A stretch of 64,000 nt of DNA from Mucilaginibacter sabulilitoris (GTDB lineage Bacteria; Bacteroidota; Bacteroidia; Sphingobacteriales; Sphingobacteriaceae): positions 2,418,001 to 2,482,000 of the forward strand of contig NZ_CP139558.1 of the NCBI RefSeq assembly GCF_034262375.1, written 5' to 3'. The notes under the pieces were generated by a model that was not told the DNA's origin, ran no database searches, and saw only the letters and a list, made by a program, of their open reading frames with translations. The position numbers were made by a program, and so were the translations under genes. Shown here one piece after another: positions 1 to 8,620 of the stretch. How positions within the stretch are numbered: position 1 is the first letter of the stretch; each line of letters begins with the position of its first letter.

Positions 1-1
1 A

Positions 2-718
2 TCAACTGTACCCAAAATAGCTGCCTTTGCATTAATAATTAACTTTTTGCCGCCTTTTATACTTACCAGTTATTGGAAGGGGTTTGACATAGGCATCGCT
101 TTATCCATTGCCGGTATTGTAACCATGATAACAGGTAATTTCGCGGCGGTAATGCAAACCAATATTAAGCGGATGCTCGCGTACTCCAGTATCGGTCATA
201 CCGGTTTCGCGCTCATGGCAGTGGTAGTTTTAACCTTACAAGGTGTTTCGGCGCTAACCTATTATTTATTAGTATATGCGCTGGCCAATATCGGAGCACT
301 GGCATTGGCTAACTATTTTACCAATGAAACCGGTGCCGAAGAAGCGGAAGATTACCGTGGACTTGGTCTTAAATACCCCGCTGCTTCGGTTTGTTTTGTA
401 ATTGTTCTAATATCATTAACCGGTTTGCCAGTAACAGCAGGATTTACCGGCAAATTATTTGTTTTTTCGGCGGTTTACGGTATTTATCAGCAAACACATA
501 GCATTTGGTTAATGCTTTTAATGGCTACCGGTGCATTAACTACAGTGGTTTCTTTGTTTTATTATATCAAGATCCCGTTAAATTTATTTCTGAAAAGAAA
601 AGAAATGCCAGAAATTACCAGTATAAAATCAGCGAATTTGCTAATTTTATCAATAGTTATAAGTTTTGTGCTCATTTTGCTAGGTATTTTCCCTGATTTT
701 GTTCTTCGGTATCTCTAA
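2..718 (+). CDS. nuoN: NADH-quinone oxidoreductase subunit N, 3' part (5' end outside window)
   Basis: Membrane antiporter-like subunit N of respiratory complex I, which helps couple quinone reduction to proton pumping. The frame is open to the left edge of the window, and the residues before the first possible start (TVPKIAAF) are conserved NuoN sequence, so this is a truncated gene and not one starting at the TTG at 47. The conserved segment QTNIKRMLAYSSIGHTG is present, followed by several hydrophobic helices and a short tail. About 239 residues are visible, roughly the C-terminal half of the family's usual length. As the last gene of a nuo operon, the rest of the cluster should lie to the left. 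Confidence 0.93.
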   Translation, partial: STVPKIAAFALIINFLPPFILTSYWKGFDIGIALSIAGIVTMITGNFAAVMQTNIKRMLAYSSIGHTGFALMAVVVLTLQGVSALTYYLLVYALANIGALALANYFTNETGAEEAEDYRGLGLKYPAASVCFVIVLISLTGLPVTAGFTGKLFVFSAVYGIYQQTHSIWLMLLMATGALTTVVSLFYYIKIPLNLFLKRKEMPEITSIKSANLLILSIVISFVLILLGIFPDFVLRYL

Positions 719-822
719 TTTTACCATTTTCGTAATTTTTTAACATAAACGTAATATTCTTCGTTTTTTTGTGATTAAAATCATACTTTCAGGCCGTTTT
801 TAAAGCAATTCTAATATATTCA

Positions 823-2130
823 ATGAAACGGTATTTCCCCTTTTTAGTAATTCTTATAATTCTTGCATTAACTTTTGCTTTTCCGTCGGTAGAATTTAAA
901 AATTCCGGCCATCCCAATTTTAACACTGGCGATATAGCCTGGATGCTGATGTCGACGGCGCTGGTTTTGATCATGACGCCTGGTTTGGCCTTTTTTTACG
1001 GCGGGATGGTTAACAAAAAGAACGTTATATCAACCATGCTGCAAAGTATCGTGTGTATGGTGATAATTACTGTGATGTGGGGCATATTTGGGTTTAGCCT
1101 GGCTTTTGGCGATACCTTTTATGGCATTATAGGTAACCCGTCGACTTACTTTATGATGAAGGGTATGCTGGGCAATGCTACCTGGAAAGCGGCGCCAACC
1201 ATACCGTTGTTATTATTTGCCATGTATCAGCTTAAATTCGCCATTATTACCCCGGCGTTGATTACGGGTGCTTTTGCAGAGCGTATCAGGTTTAACTCCT
1301 ATATTATATTCCTTTGCCTGTTCTCGATATTTATATTTTCGCCCTTGGCGCATTGCACCTGGCACCCTGATGGCATACTGGCCAAATTAGGTGTGCTTGA
1401 TTTTGCAGGCGGTACGGTAGTGCATATGTCGGCCGGATGGGCTGCACTTGCTTCGGCATTATATTTAAAACGCCGTAACGAGGCTAACCATTCCCCCGCA
1501 CGTATCACTTATGTGATGATCGGTACTGGGCTTTTATGGTTCGGTTGGTTTGGGTTCAACGCCGGTTCGGCATTTGGTGCAAACGCGCTGGCAGTTACAG
1601 CGCTGGCTACCAGCACAACAGCATCAGCAGCGGGTGGTATTACCTGGATATTTTTTGATATGCTGCGCGGTCGCAAGCCATCGGCAATGGGTACCTGTAT
1701 AGGTGCTGTGGTTGGTTTGGTTGCTATAACACCGGCAGCTGGTTTTGTTACTGTACCGCATTCATTGGCCATAGGTATTATATCGGCAGTAATCAGCAAC
1801 CTGGTAGTTGAATGGCGCACCCGTACCTCTATTGATGATACGCTTGATGTATTCCCTTGTCATGGTGTTGGGGGTATGGTAGGTATGCTGCTTACCGGCG
1901 TGTTTGCCAATCAGCATGTAAATGCGGGCAATGTTACCGGTAACGGCTTATTCTTTGGCGAAACGCATTTGTTCTTTGTTCAGGCCATAGCGCTTGTAGG
2001 AGTATCTATATTTTCCTTTTTTGGCTCTTTGTTGTTGTTGAAAATTACAGATATGATATCACCGCTGAGGGTTTCGGCAGCAGATGAAGTATTGGGTCTG
2101 GATATCAGTCAGCACGGCGAAAAATTATAA
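823..2130 (+). CDS. amt: Ammonium transporter, Amt family
   Basis: Inner-membrane channel for ammonium uptake. The 435-residue protein starts with a hydrophobic signal-like segment, then the Amt helices. The signature FYGGMVNKKNV is near residue 58. The twin pore histidines are in TVVHMSAG (His201) and FPCHGVGG (His347), and WFGWFGFNAGSAFG is typical of the family. No PII (glnB/glnK) gene lies next to it, unlike in many bacteria, so any PII partner must be elsewhere. It follows nuoN by 104 bp and ends at a clear intrinsic terminator, so it is probably transcribed alone. Confidence 0.95.
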   Translation: MKRYFPFLVILIILALTFAFPSVEFKNSGHPNFNTGDIAWMLMSTALVLIMTPGLAFFYGGMVNKKNVISTMLQSIVCMVIITVMWGIFGFSLAFGDTFYGIIGNPSTYFMMKGMLGNATWKAAPTIPLLLFAMYQLKFAIITPALITGAFAERIRFNSYIIFLCLFSIFIFSPLAHCTWHPDGILAKLGVLDFAGGTVVHMSAGWAALASALYLKRRNEANHSPARITYVMIGTGLLWFGWFGFNAGSAFGANALAVTALATSTTASAAGGITWIFFDMLRGRKPSAMGTCIGAVVGLVAITPAAGFVTVPHSLAIGIISAVISNLVVEWRTRTSIDDTLDVFPCHGVGGMVGMLLTGVFANQHVNAGNVTGNGLFFGETHLFFVQAIALVGVSIFSFFGSLLLLKITDMISPLRVSAADEVLGLDISQHGEKL

Positions 2131-2166
2131 TTTATTGAATTTCAAACCAATTAACATACCTGAAAG

Positions 2167-2193
2167 TCCGGCTGTAAAAAGCCGGATTTTTTT
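2167..2193 (+). terminator. Intrinsic terminator after amt
   Basis: TCCGGCT at 2167-2173 pairs perfectly with AGCCGGA at 2180-2186 around a six-base loop, followed directly by seven T residues. It lies 36 bp after the amt stop codon. Confidence 0.9.
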
Positions 2194-2216
2194 AGTTAAA
2201 CCCGCAACCATAATTT

Positions 2217-2885
2217 ATGTCAAACTATTTATTTGAGTTACAGGCACCAGTGATAAAAATGGATATTTTCGCAGACAATCAATTAAACATCTTTAATCCA
2301 GCCCGGCAAAACTTGCTGCCGTTTGATGGAGAAGTGTTTTTATACCCTAATTTTTATCAGGAAGATGGGGCGTATGATCTGTTTGATTCACTTAAACACT
2401 CTATACTCTGGAAGCAGGATAAAATGAAAATTTATGGAAAGTCGGTTAATTTTCCGCGTTTAACTTCCTGGTATGCCGAAGGCGATAAAACTTACACCTA
2501 CTCAGGTGTGGTTAATACCCCTTTGCCTTTTACACCCTTACTGTTAAAAATAAAACAAGCGGCTGAAGCACAGTGTGGCAAGCAGTTTAACTCAGCACTC
2601 CTTAATTATTATCGTGATGGCAGTGACAGCATGGGTTGGCACAGCGATGATGAAAAAGAATTAAGCGGCAACCCGGTTATCGCCTCCGCTTCATTTGGTG
2701 CTACCCGCGTGTTTCAGTTTAAGCATAAACAACAAAAAAAAGCCAAAGTATCTGTAGCGCTTGGCAATGGCAGCCTGCTAATTATGCAGGGACAAACGCA
2801 GCATCACTGGTTGCATCAGGTACCCAAAACCGCTCAGGAACAGGGCCCTCGTATTAATATTACATTCAGGGATATCAAATATTAA
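2217..2885 (+). CDS. AlkB-like Fe(II)/2-oxoglutarate dioxygenase
   Basis: Predicted nucleic-acid demethylase that removes alkyl lesions oxidatively, closest in layout to ALKBH2-type proteins. In 222 residues it has the iron ligands His142 and Asp144 (MGWHSDDE), the distal histidine in WLHQVPK (His200) and the 2-oxoglutarate-binding segment PRINITFR (Arg212, Arg218). LNYYRDGSDSMGWH is the classic family signature. The first ~20 residues look non-conserved. It stands alone between the amt terminator and a divergent-function amidohydrolase gene 93 bp downstream. The substrate (DNA or RNA) cannot be told from sequence alone. Confidence 0.9.
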   Translation: MSNYLFELQAPVIKMDIFADNQLNIFNPARQNLLPFDGEVFLYPNFYQEDGAYDLFDSLKHSILWKQDKMKIYGKSVNFPRLTSWYAEGDKTYTYSGVVNTPLPFTPLLLKIKQAAEAQCGKQFNSALLNYYRDGSDSMGWHSDDEKELSGNPVIASASFGATRVFQFKHKQQKKAKVSVALGNGSLLIMQGQTQHHWLHQVPKTAQEQGPRINITFRDIKY

Positions 2886-2978
2886 TTGGCCGGCAAGTTC
2901 TAACTCGGCATCTTTCTGTTTGATTTTACTGGCTTTCTTTTTACATTGTAGTATGTGATGATAAATCTATAGCCTGCC

Positions 2979-4955
2979 ATGAAAAAGTCTGTATTCCTTA
3001 TTGCCTTCCTGGTATTGTTTTCAAGCGCTGGTGCGCAAACAAATATTCCCGCCGATAGCGGTGCTTTTCTTTTGCACAAGTTTGAACAGCAGATAGGTAA
3101 AGAAACCTATGTTGTGCATAAATATAAAGACGCGATTCATTACACCATCGATTTTAAGTTTGTTGACAGAGGTTCGCCGGTGCCGTTAAAGGCAGAGCTA
3201 AAGGTAAATCCGGTTGGCGACCCATTGGAGCTTACCATTAAAGGGAGCACCTCCCGGTTTTCAAAGGTTGACGACAAGGTTACCATACGCGGTAAGGAAG
3301 TATCGGTTAGGGTTAATGATTCATCCTACACACAAAAAGTACAGCCTTTAAGTTTCCCGGTAGCCGGGTATTCGCCCGGGACAGTACAGCAAGCTTTGAT
3401 TCAGTACTGGAGAAAGCATGGTGAACCGGTAAATATTCATACCCTGCCATTTGGCGCTGTGCAAATAAAAAAGGGCGGTACAGATCAGTTGAGTTTTAAT
3501 GGTAAGCCGATAACGCTGGAAAGATTTACTATTAGCGGATTGGTTTGGGGTAACGAATTGATATGGACCGATAGCAAAGGAAACCTTGTATGCCTCATCA
3601 CCAACGATGCCGAAGGGGATAAGCTGGAAATGACGCGGGAACCTTACGAGACATTATTACCTGAACTGATTAGCAAGGCTGCTGTTTATGGTATGCGATT
3701 ATTTGCAGAAGCTACCGCCAAAACTGGTGCAGCAGATGAAGTAATTGCTATAACTGGCGGTACATTGTTGGATGTGGTTACCGGCACAAGCATTCCGGAC
3801 GCGATTGTATTGATCAGTAATGGTACCATAACCAAAATTGGTAAAAAAGGTTTGGTAGCCGTTCCGGCAGGCGCAAAAGTGATTAGTGCTAAAGGCAAAA
3901 CTATTTTACCCGGTTTGTGGGACATGCACTCGCATTTTGAGCAAGCCGAGTGGGGGCCTGCCTACCTGGCTGCCGGTGTTACTACAGTTAGAGATTGCGG
4001 CAATGAGTTTGGTTATATTAATGCCATAAAAAATGCAATTGACAGCGGCAAAGGTGTTGGCCCCAATATATTAAAGGCTGGTATTATTGATGGCAAGGGC
4101 ACCCGAGCTTTAGGAATTATACAGGCTGATACCAAAGAGGAAGCTATAAAGGCAGTTGATCGTTATAAGGAGAATGGCTTTGCGCAGATAAAAATATACA
4201 GTTCGGCAAAACCAGCTATTGTTAAGGCTATATGTGTTGAGGCGCATCGCCTTGGCCTCACTGTAACCGGGCACATACCCGAAGGAATGACCCTACAGCA
4301 GGGCGTTGACTCAGGCATGAACATGGTGAACCACATGCAGTATGTTTATGCCATTATGAAAAAAAATTCCGATCGCTCCGTTAATTTTGATGATCCGCAA
4401 AGCGTGGCCGCTATTGATTTTATTAAACAGCGCAACGTGGTTATTGATCCAACTATAGGTGTTTATGAGCTGGCGTTTCGTAATGTAAAGGATGACATAA
4501 CACAACTTGAGCCGGCATTTTACAGTCTGCCAACGCCTTTGCAAACATTATTTAAAAACATGGGTAGCGAGCCGGAAAGTGCCGCTAAATTTAAGATCAT
4601 GTATGAAAGTATGCAGCAGGCTGTAAAGAAACTTTATGATGTGGGCGTGCCTGTTGTGGCTGGTACAGATATGGGTTTCCCCGGTTACAGCCTTGACCGT
4701 GAGCTGGAATTGTATGTGGCCGCGGGGTTAACACCGGCGCAAGCGTTAAAAACGGCTACTATTATACCTGCTACCGTTATGAAGATTGATAAACAATATG
4801 GATCTGTTGAAGCCGGCAAGCGGGCCGATCTGATCATTATAGATGGTGACCCGATAAAAGATATTCGTGATATTCGTAAGGTTTCGCTTGTGATAAAAGA
4901 CGGAATAATTTATGACCCGATAAAACTGCATCAGATGGTTGGGTTTAAAAATTAA
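2979..4955 (+). CDS. Secreted amidohydrolase with extra N-terminal domain
   Basis: Metal-dependent hydrolase of the amidohydrolase superfamily, exported by a Sec signal peptide (MKKSVFLIAFLVLF, cut near residue 20 after AGAQ). Residues ~20-250 form a poorly recognised beta-rich domain. From ~255 the composite domain begins (GGTLLDVVTGTSI), with the metal-binding HxH at His317/His319 (DMHSHFE), the QIKIYS lysine segment, a later metal histidine in TVTGHIPEG and AGTDMGFPG carrying the catalytic Asp. GSVEAGKRADLIIIDGDP closes the domain. Relatives include imidazolonepropionase-like and dipeptidase-like enzymes; the true substrate is unknown. Downstream AT-rich DNA separates it from the amidotransferase gene. 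Confidence 0.85.
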   Translation: MKKSVFLIAFLVLFSSAGAQTNIPADSGAFLLHKFEQQIGKETYVVHKYKDAIHYTIDFKFVDRGSPVPLKAELKVNPVGDPLELTIKGSTSRFSKVDDKVTIRGKEVSVRVNDSSYTQKVQPLSFPVAGYSPGTVQQALIQYWRKHGEPVNIHTLPFGAVQIKKGGTDQLSFNGKPITLERFTISGLVWGNELIWTDSKGNLVCLITNDAEGDKLEMTREPYETLLPELISKAAVYGMRLFAEATAKTGAADEVIAITGGTLLDVVTGTSIPDAIVLISNGTITKIGKKGLVAVPAGAKVISAKGKTILPGLWDMHSHFEQAEWGPAYLAAGVTTVRDCGNEFGYINAIKNAIDSGKGVGPNILKAGIIDGKGTRALGIIQADTKEEAIKAVDRYKENGFAQIKIYSSAKPAIVKAICVEAHRLGLTVTGHIPEGMTLQQGVDSGMNMVNHMQYVYAIMKKNSDRSVNFDDPQSVAAIDFIKQRNVVIDPTIGVYELAFRNVKDDITQLEPAFYSLPTPLQTLFKNMGSEPESAAKFKIMYESMQQAVKKLYDVGVPVVAGTDMGFPGYSLDRELELYVAAGLTPAQALKTATIIPATVMKIDKQYGSVEAGKRADLIIIDGDPIKDIRDIRKVSLVIKDGIIYDPIKLHQMVGFKN

Positions 4956-5060
4956 GATAGAATAAATAGGTTTGTGTATAAAAAATTAACATAACGGTAA
5001 CTTATCCACAAACTACCATATTATGACAATTGATTTTACGAAGAGTTCATTATAAAATGA

Positions 5061-5068
5061 TACCTTTG
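5061..5068 (+). promoter_or_regulatory. Bacteroidota -7 promoter box upstream of the PurF-like gene
   Basis: TACCTTTG matches the TAnnTTTG consensus and ends 17 nt before the ATG at 5086. A TTG occurs at 5030-5032, but the 28-bp spacing is longer than usual, so the -33 element is uncertain. Confidence 0.6.
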
Positions 5069-5085
5069 CAGCCTCATTCCAAATC

Positions 5086-6993
5086 ATGAGCGATCAGATT
5101 AAACATGAATGCGGTGTGGCATTTATCCGCCTCTTAAAGCCACTGTCTTATTATCAGAAAAAGTACGGAACAGCTCTGTACGGCCTGAACAAGCTTTATC
5201 TTTTGATGGAAAAACAACATAACCGGGGCCAGGATGGCGCTGGGGTTGCTACCATTAAACTGGATATTGAGCCTGGCAAGCGGTACATTAGCAGGCACCG
5301 GTCAATGGCATCAAATGCCGTAGCTGATATTTTTGAATACATTCAGAAAAAGTTTGCTGATATTCAAAAAGAAACTCCCGAAAAACTGGCCGATACCGAA
5401 TGGTTGAAGGAAAACGTAAGTTTTACGGGCGAGGTTTTGCTGGGGCACCTGCGTTACGGTACCCACGGTAAAAATAGCATTGAAAGCTGCCATCCGTTTT
5501 TGAGGCAAAACAACTGGATGACCCGTAACCTGGTTATTGCCGGCAACTTTAACATGACCAATGTTGATGAACTGCTGCAGCAACTGTATGATCTGGGCCA
5601 GCATCCTAAAGAAAAAGCCGATACCATTACTGTTCTTGAGAAAATAGGCCACTTTCTGGATACAGAGAATCAGGGCTTGTTTGATCAGTACAAACGCGAA
5701 GGACTGGATGATAACATGGAGATCAGTAAGCTGATAGCCAATGATATGGACGTAGCCAAAATTCTTCGTAAATCGGCCAAGAACTGGGATGGCGGTTATA
5801 CCATCGCGGGTATAATTGGTCACGGCGACGCATTTGTAATGCGCGACCCGGTAGGTATCAGGCCAGCATACTATTATTATAATGACGAAATAGTTGTAGC
5901 TGCGTCTGAGCGCCCCGCTATTCAAACCGCTTTTAACGTTCCTATTGAAGATATTAAAGAGATACGTCCCGGCCACGCTTTAATTGTTAAAAAGAATGGA
6001 AAAATAACTGAGGATATGTTTAGCGAACCTTTGGAGAAAAAATCCTGCTCGTTTGAGCGGATCTATTTTTCAAGGGGAAGTGACGCATCTATATATCGTG
6101 AACGCAAGCAATTAGGCAGGCTGCTTTGCCCGCAAATATTGAACTCGGTTGATCATGATATAAAAAACACGGTATTTTCATATATCCCAAATACCGCCGA
6201 AGTAGCATTTTACGGCATGGTAGAAGGCATACATAAATATGTAAAAAAGTACCAGCGTGATAAGCTGCTGAACCGTGAGGATAAGATAAGCGAGGAAGAA
6301 TTAACAGAAGTATTACAGCTTGCACCTCGTGTTGAAAAGATAGCCATTAAGGATGTAAAGCTGCGTACTTTTATTACCCAGGATGCCGACCGCAGCGAAA
6401 TGGTAGCTCACGTATATGATACCACTTACGGGCTTATTAAAAGGAACACCGATACACTGGTTGTGCTTGATGATTCTATTGTGCGTGGTACTACATTAAA
6501 GCAAAGTATCCTGAAAATACTGGACAGGCTGGGCCCTAAAAAGGTTGTGGTAGTTTCATCGGCTCCGCAGATCCGTTATCCGGATTGTTACGGCATCGAC
6601 ATGTCACGTATGGGTGAGTTTGTTGCCTTTGAGGCGGCTATCAGCCTGTTGAAAGAAATGGACAGGGAAGATATCATCCTGGATGTTTACCAGAAATGTA
6701 AGGATAGCGCCAAACTTCCAAAAGAAGAAGTAGAGAACTATGTAAAAGATATTTACTCGTTGTTTACCGATCAGCAGATCTCAGATCGTATAGCACAGAT
6801 CATTACTCCGAAAGATATAAAATGTAAAGTTGAGGTTTTATACCAGACTTTAGATAATCTGCATATTGCCTGCCCTGATCATACCGGCGACTGGTATTTC
6901 AGCGGTGATTATCCAACCCCGGGTGGAAACAAGGTGGTTAACCGCGCCTTTGTAAATTGGATGGAAGGTAAAAACCAAAGGGCCTATATGTAA
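5086..6993 (+). CDS. Amidophosphoribosyltransferase family protein (long PurF-like)
   Basis: Glutamine amidotransferase fused to a phosphoribosyltransferase domain, as in PurF, which makes phosphoribosylamine from PRPP and glutamine. The nucleophile is Cys9 (HECGVAF), so an eight-residue propeptide must be removed, as in the Bacillus-type enzymes. The glutaminase domain shows EKQHNRGQDGAG, GHLRYGTHGK and MRDPVGIRPAYYYY. The PRPP loop is VVLDDSIVRGTTLKQS near residue 465. At 635 residues it is longer than ordinary PurF (~500), with inserts around residues 180-240 and a C-terminal tail. Bacteroidota genomes often carry this long form beside a normal PurF, so its role as the main purine enzyme is not certain. 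Confidence 0.85.
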   Translation: MSDQIKHECGVAFIRLLKPLSYYQKKYGTALYGLNKLYLLMEKQHNRGQDGAGVATIKLDIEPGKRYISRHRSMASNAVADIFEYIQKKFADIQKETPEKLADTEWLKENVSFTGEVLLGHLRYGTHGKNSIESCHPFLRQNNWMTRNLVIAGNFNMTNVDELLQQLYDLGQHPKEKADTITVLEKIGHFLDTENQGLFDQYKREGLDDNMEISKLIANDMDVAKILRKSAKNWDGGYTIAGIIGHGDAFVMRDPVGIRPAYYYYNDEIVVAASERPAIQTAFNVPIEDIKEIRPGHALIVKKNGKITEDMFSEPLEKKSCSFERIYFSRGSDASIYRERKQLGRLLCPQILNSVDHDIKNTVFSYIPNTAEVAFYGMVEGIHKYVKKYQRDKLLNREDKISEEELTEVLQLAPRVEKIAIKDVKLRTFITQDADRSEMVAHVYDTTYGLIKRNTDTLVVLDDSIVRGTTLKQSILKILDRLGPKKVVVVSSAPQIRYPDCYGIDMSRMGEFVAFEAAISLLKEMDREDIILDVYQKCKDSAKLPKEEVENYVKDIYSLFTDQQISDRIAQIITPKDIKCKVEVLYQTLDNLHIACPDHTGDWYFSGDYPTPGGNKVVNRAFVNWMEGKNQRAYM

Positions 6994-7026
6994 TTCTATT
7001 CAGAATAATAAGTAATACATGGATAT

Positions 7027-7060
7027 AAAAGGTGGTGAATCAAGGTTCATCACCTTTTTT
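7027..7060 (+). terminator. Intrinsic terminator after the PurF-like gene
   Basis: The arm AAAAGGTGGTGAA (7027-7039) pairs with TTCATCACCTTTT (7046-7058) with one G-T pair, six-base loop, and the 3' arm runs into a T tract. Confidence 0.88.
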
Positions 7061-7093
7061 GTTATTAAGTTGTCATTCTGAGTGATTAAATCC

Positions 7094-7125
7094 TTGGCCT
7101 CTGAAGGAGAAATGACATAGCTTTG
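7094..7125 (+). promoter_or_regulatory. Promoter in the left end of the IS110 element
   Basis: TTG at 7094-7096, a 21-bp spacer, then TAGCTTTG at 7118-7125 fits the Bacteroidota -33/-7 pattern. Predicted start is near 7130, which would make an RNA covering the non-coding left end before the transposase ORF. Confidence 0.6.
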
Positions 7126-7129
7126 CTGA

Positions 7130-7300
7130 GCCGTGCAGTGTGTCCGATCAAGTTATAGTGCTTATTGCCTGTTGCTGAGTATGGTTCTGAAGTATAGAGT
7201 CTGAAGGTATGGTACGATCCTTACAAGAGTGATTTGTCCGATGGGTAGCCTGTCTTTTCTTTAAACTCCTTCGGGCACGGCTTCTTAAAAAAGGATATAA
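7130..7300 (+). ncRNA. Candidate IS110 bridge RNA
   Basis: Seen: a promoter-like element just upstream; TGTCCG (7235-7240) able to pair with CGGGCA (7272-7277); and between them ATGGGTAG (7241-7248), identical to the last eight bases of the element (8613-8620). Known: IS110-group elements encode a ~170-180 nt bridge RNA in the left non-coding end, whose donor loop repeats the element's right terminus. Inferred: this stretch is such an RNA and 7241-7248 is the left donor guide. TTCTGA at 7185-7190 also matches the left target flank (7076-7081) and lies before the donor loop, the expected order. The right guides are weak: only ACT of AAACT could pair with the left end, and no right-target guide was found. 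Confidence 0.55.
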
Positions 7301-7302
7301 GG

Positions 7303-8601
7303 ATGGAAAAGATGCATTTTCATGCAGCGGGCATAGATATAGGCGCCCGTAAGCTATTCGTGGGGCTTGAAGGTCAGCCGGTTCGTTCGTTTGAAACTTT
7401 CACCAGTGATCTGGAATCACTTAAGCATTATTTATTGGAGCATAAAGTAAGTACGGTAGCCATGGAAGCGACAGGAGTTTACTGGTATGTGCTTTATGAT
7501 ATTCTTTTGGATGCGGGATTAGATGTGTGGCTTGTTGACGGTCGGCAGACACGGCAGTTACCAGGCAGAAAAACAGATGTAAAGGATTGCCAGTGGATAC
7601 AGCAGTTGCATAGCTATGGTTTACTGAACCGCTGTTATGTTTCAGAGGGGCATATCAAAGAATTGCGTAGTTATCAGCGTCTTCGGGAGGATCACCTTCG
7701 GAGTGCGGCCATGCATGTTCAACACATGCAGAAGGCACTGATAGAAATGAATATCCGTTTGCCGGAGGTATTAAGCCAGGTCCATGGAGTAAGCGGCATG
7801 GCGTTGATCGATGCGATACTGCAGGGTGAGCGTGATCCTGCTAAGTTGTTTTCACTGTGCCATAAAAAGATCAGGGAGAATAAAGGAGAAGAACTATTGA
7901 AGGCCTTGCAGGGCCATTATACAGCCCAGGGGCTTTTTGCCTTGGGTCAGGCCTATAAGGGCTATGGTTTTTATCAGGGTCAGATACAGGAATGCGACAG
8001 TCAGATTGATAGTGTTTTACAGCGGATCAACAGGGACAAGAGCCTACCGCCGGGAATAAGCGGCGGGAAACGCAAAGCGATCCGTCACAACAAACCTAAT
8101 ATCGATAATCTGGGGGATCACTTGTTGAAGATATTTGATGGTAAAGACGCGACCAAACTCCCGGGTATTACAGATTACAACTGGTTACAGTTATACACAG
8201 AGGTAGGTTCGGATCTTAGCCGATGGCCAAGTGAAAAACATTTCACCAGTTGGCTTGGTTTATCGCCGGGGCATGACCGTTCAGGAAAGAAAAACAAAAG
8301 TAAAAGCAAGGGTAAGCCGACCGTTGGGCAAATATTCAAACAGATGGCCCATGGATTATTGAACAGCAAGTATATCGGCTGGGGTTCATTTGCAAGAAGG
8401 TTAAGGGGTAGAAAAGGCCCCGCGATAGCTATTAAAGCTACAGCCAGAAAACTGGCTGCTCAATACTGGCGTTTAATCGTAAAAGGCGCCGACTTTGTAG
8501 AGAAGGGCCTTCACTCGTATGAGAACATTCTTAAAGAACAGAAACAAAGGCGATTAGAAAGACTTGCCCTTGAATTAAATATGGAACTTGTGCCTGCTTA
8601 A
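7303..8601 (+). CDS. IS110-family transposase (DEDD recombinase)
   Basis: RNA-guided serine/DEDD recombinase of an insertion sequence. The 432-residue protein has the RuvC-like N-terminal domain with a full tetrad: Asp12 (AGIDIGARK), Glu55 (AMEATGVYWY), Asp92 and Asp95 (KTDVKDCQW). A long coiled middle (residues ~105-280) leads to the Tnp domain, PGITDYNWLQLYTEVGSDL then FTSWLGLSPG with the likely catalytic serine at 316, followed by a basic patch (SGKKNKSKSKGK). The length and all key residues are intact, so the copy may be active. A basic, Gln/Arg-rich C-terminus follows. Its start is the ATG just after AAGGATATAAGG. Confidence 0.93.
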   Translation: MEKMHFHAAGIDIGARKLFVGLEGQPVRSFETFTSDLESLKHYLLEHKVSTVAMEATGVYWYVLYDILLDAGLDVWLVDGRQTRQLPGRKTDVKDCQWIQQLHSYGLLNRCYVSEGHIKELRSYQRLREDHLRSAAMHVQHMQKALIEMNIRLPEVLSQVHGVSGMALIDAILQGERDPAKLFSLCHKKIRENKGEELLKALQGHYTAQGLFALGQAYKGYGFYQGQIQECDSQIDSVLQRINRDKSLPPGISGGKRKAIRHNKPNIDNLGDHLLKIFDGKDATKLPGITDYNWLQLYTEVGSDLSRWPSEKHFTSWLGLSPGHDRSGKKNKSKSKGKPTVGQIFKQMAHGLLNSKYIGWGSFARRLRGRKGPAIAIKATARKLAAQYWRLIVKGADFVEKGLHSYENILKEQKQRRLERLALELNMELVPA

Positions 8602-8620
8602 ATTATTATGTCATGGGTAG

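Larger units (their letters stand above)
7083..8620 (+). mobile_element. IS110-family insertion sequence, apparently inserted in a dispersed palindrome
   Basis: Ends are inferred. The left flank TGTCATTCTGAG (7071-7082) and the right flank CGCAGCGAAGAATC (from 8621) join to give the left arm of the palindrome that is intact at 59406-59470. The dinucleotide AG is present at both junctions (7081-7082 and 8619-8620), as expected for a shared core. The element is about 1.54 kb with one transposase gene, a long left non-coding end (~220 bp) and a short right end (~17 bp). A short inverted pair, ATGACATA (7112-7119) and TATGTCAT (8607-8614), is subterminal. No long terminal repeats are present, as is normal for IS110. 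Confidence 0.75.

Noticed and set aside
47..718. A TTG-initiated gene beginning at 47
   Set aside because: The frame is open to the left edge, and the upstream residues match conserved NuoN sequence; it is the 3' part of nuoN.
5311..5976. Long antisense frame within the PurF-like gene
   Set aside because: No recognisable motifs and opposite to a strongly supported coding sequence; the same applies to other overlapping frames in the window.
7112..8614. ATGACATA/TATGTCAT as terminal inverted repeats of the IS110 element
   Set aside because: They lie about 30 and 6 bases inside the inferred ends and overlap a promoter box; at best they are subterminal, and they could be chance.
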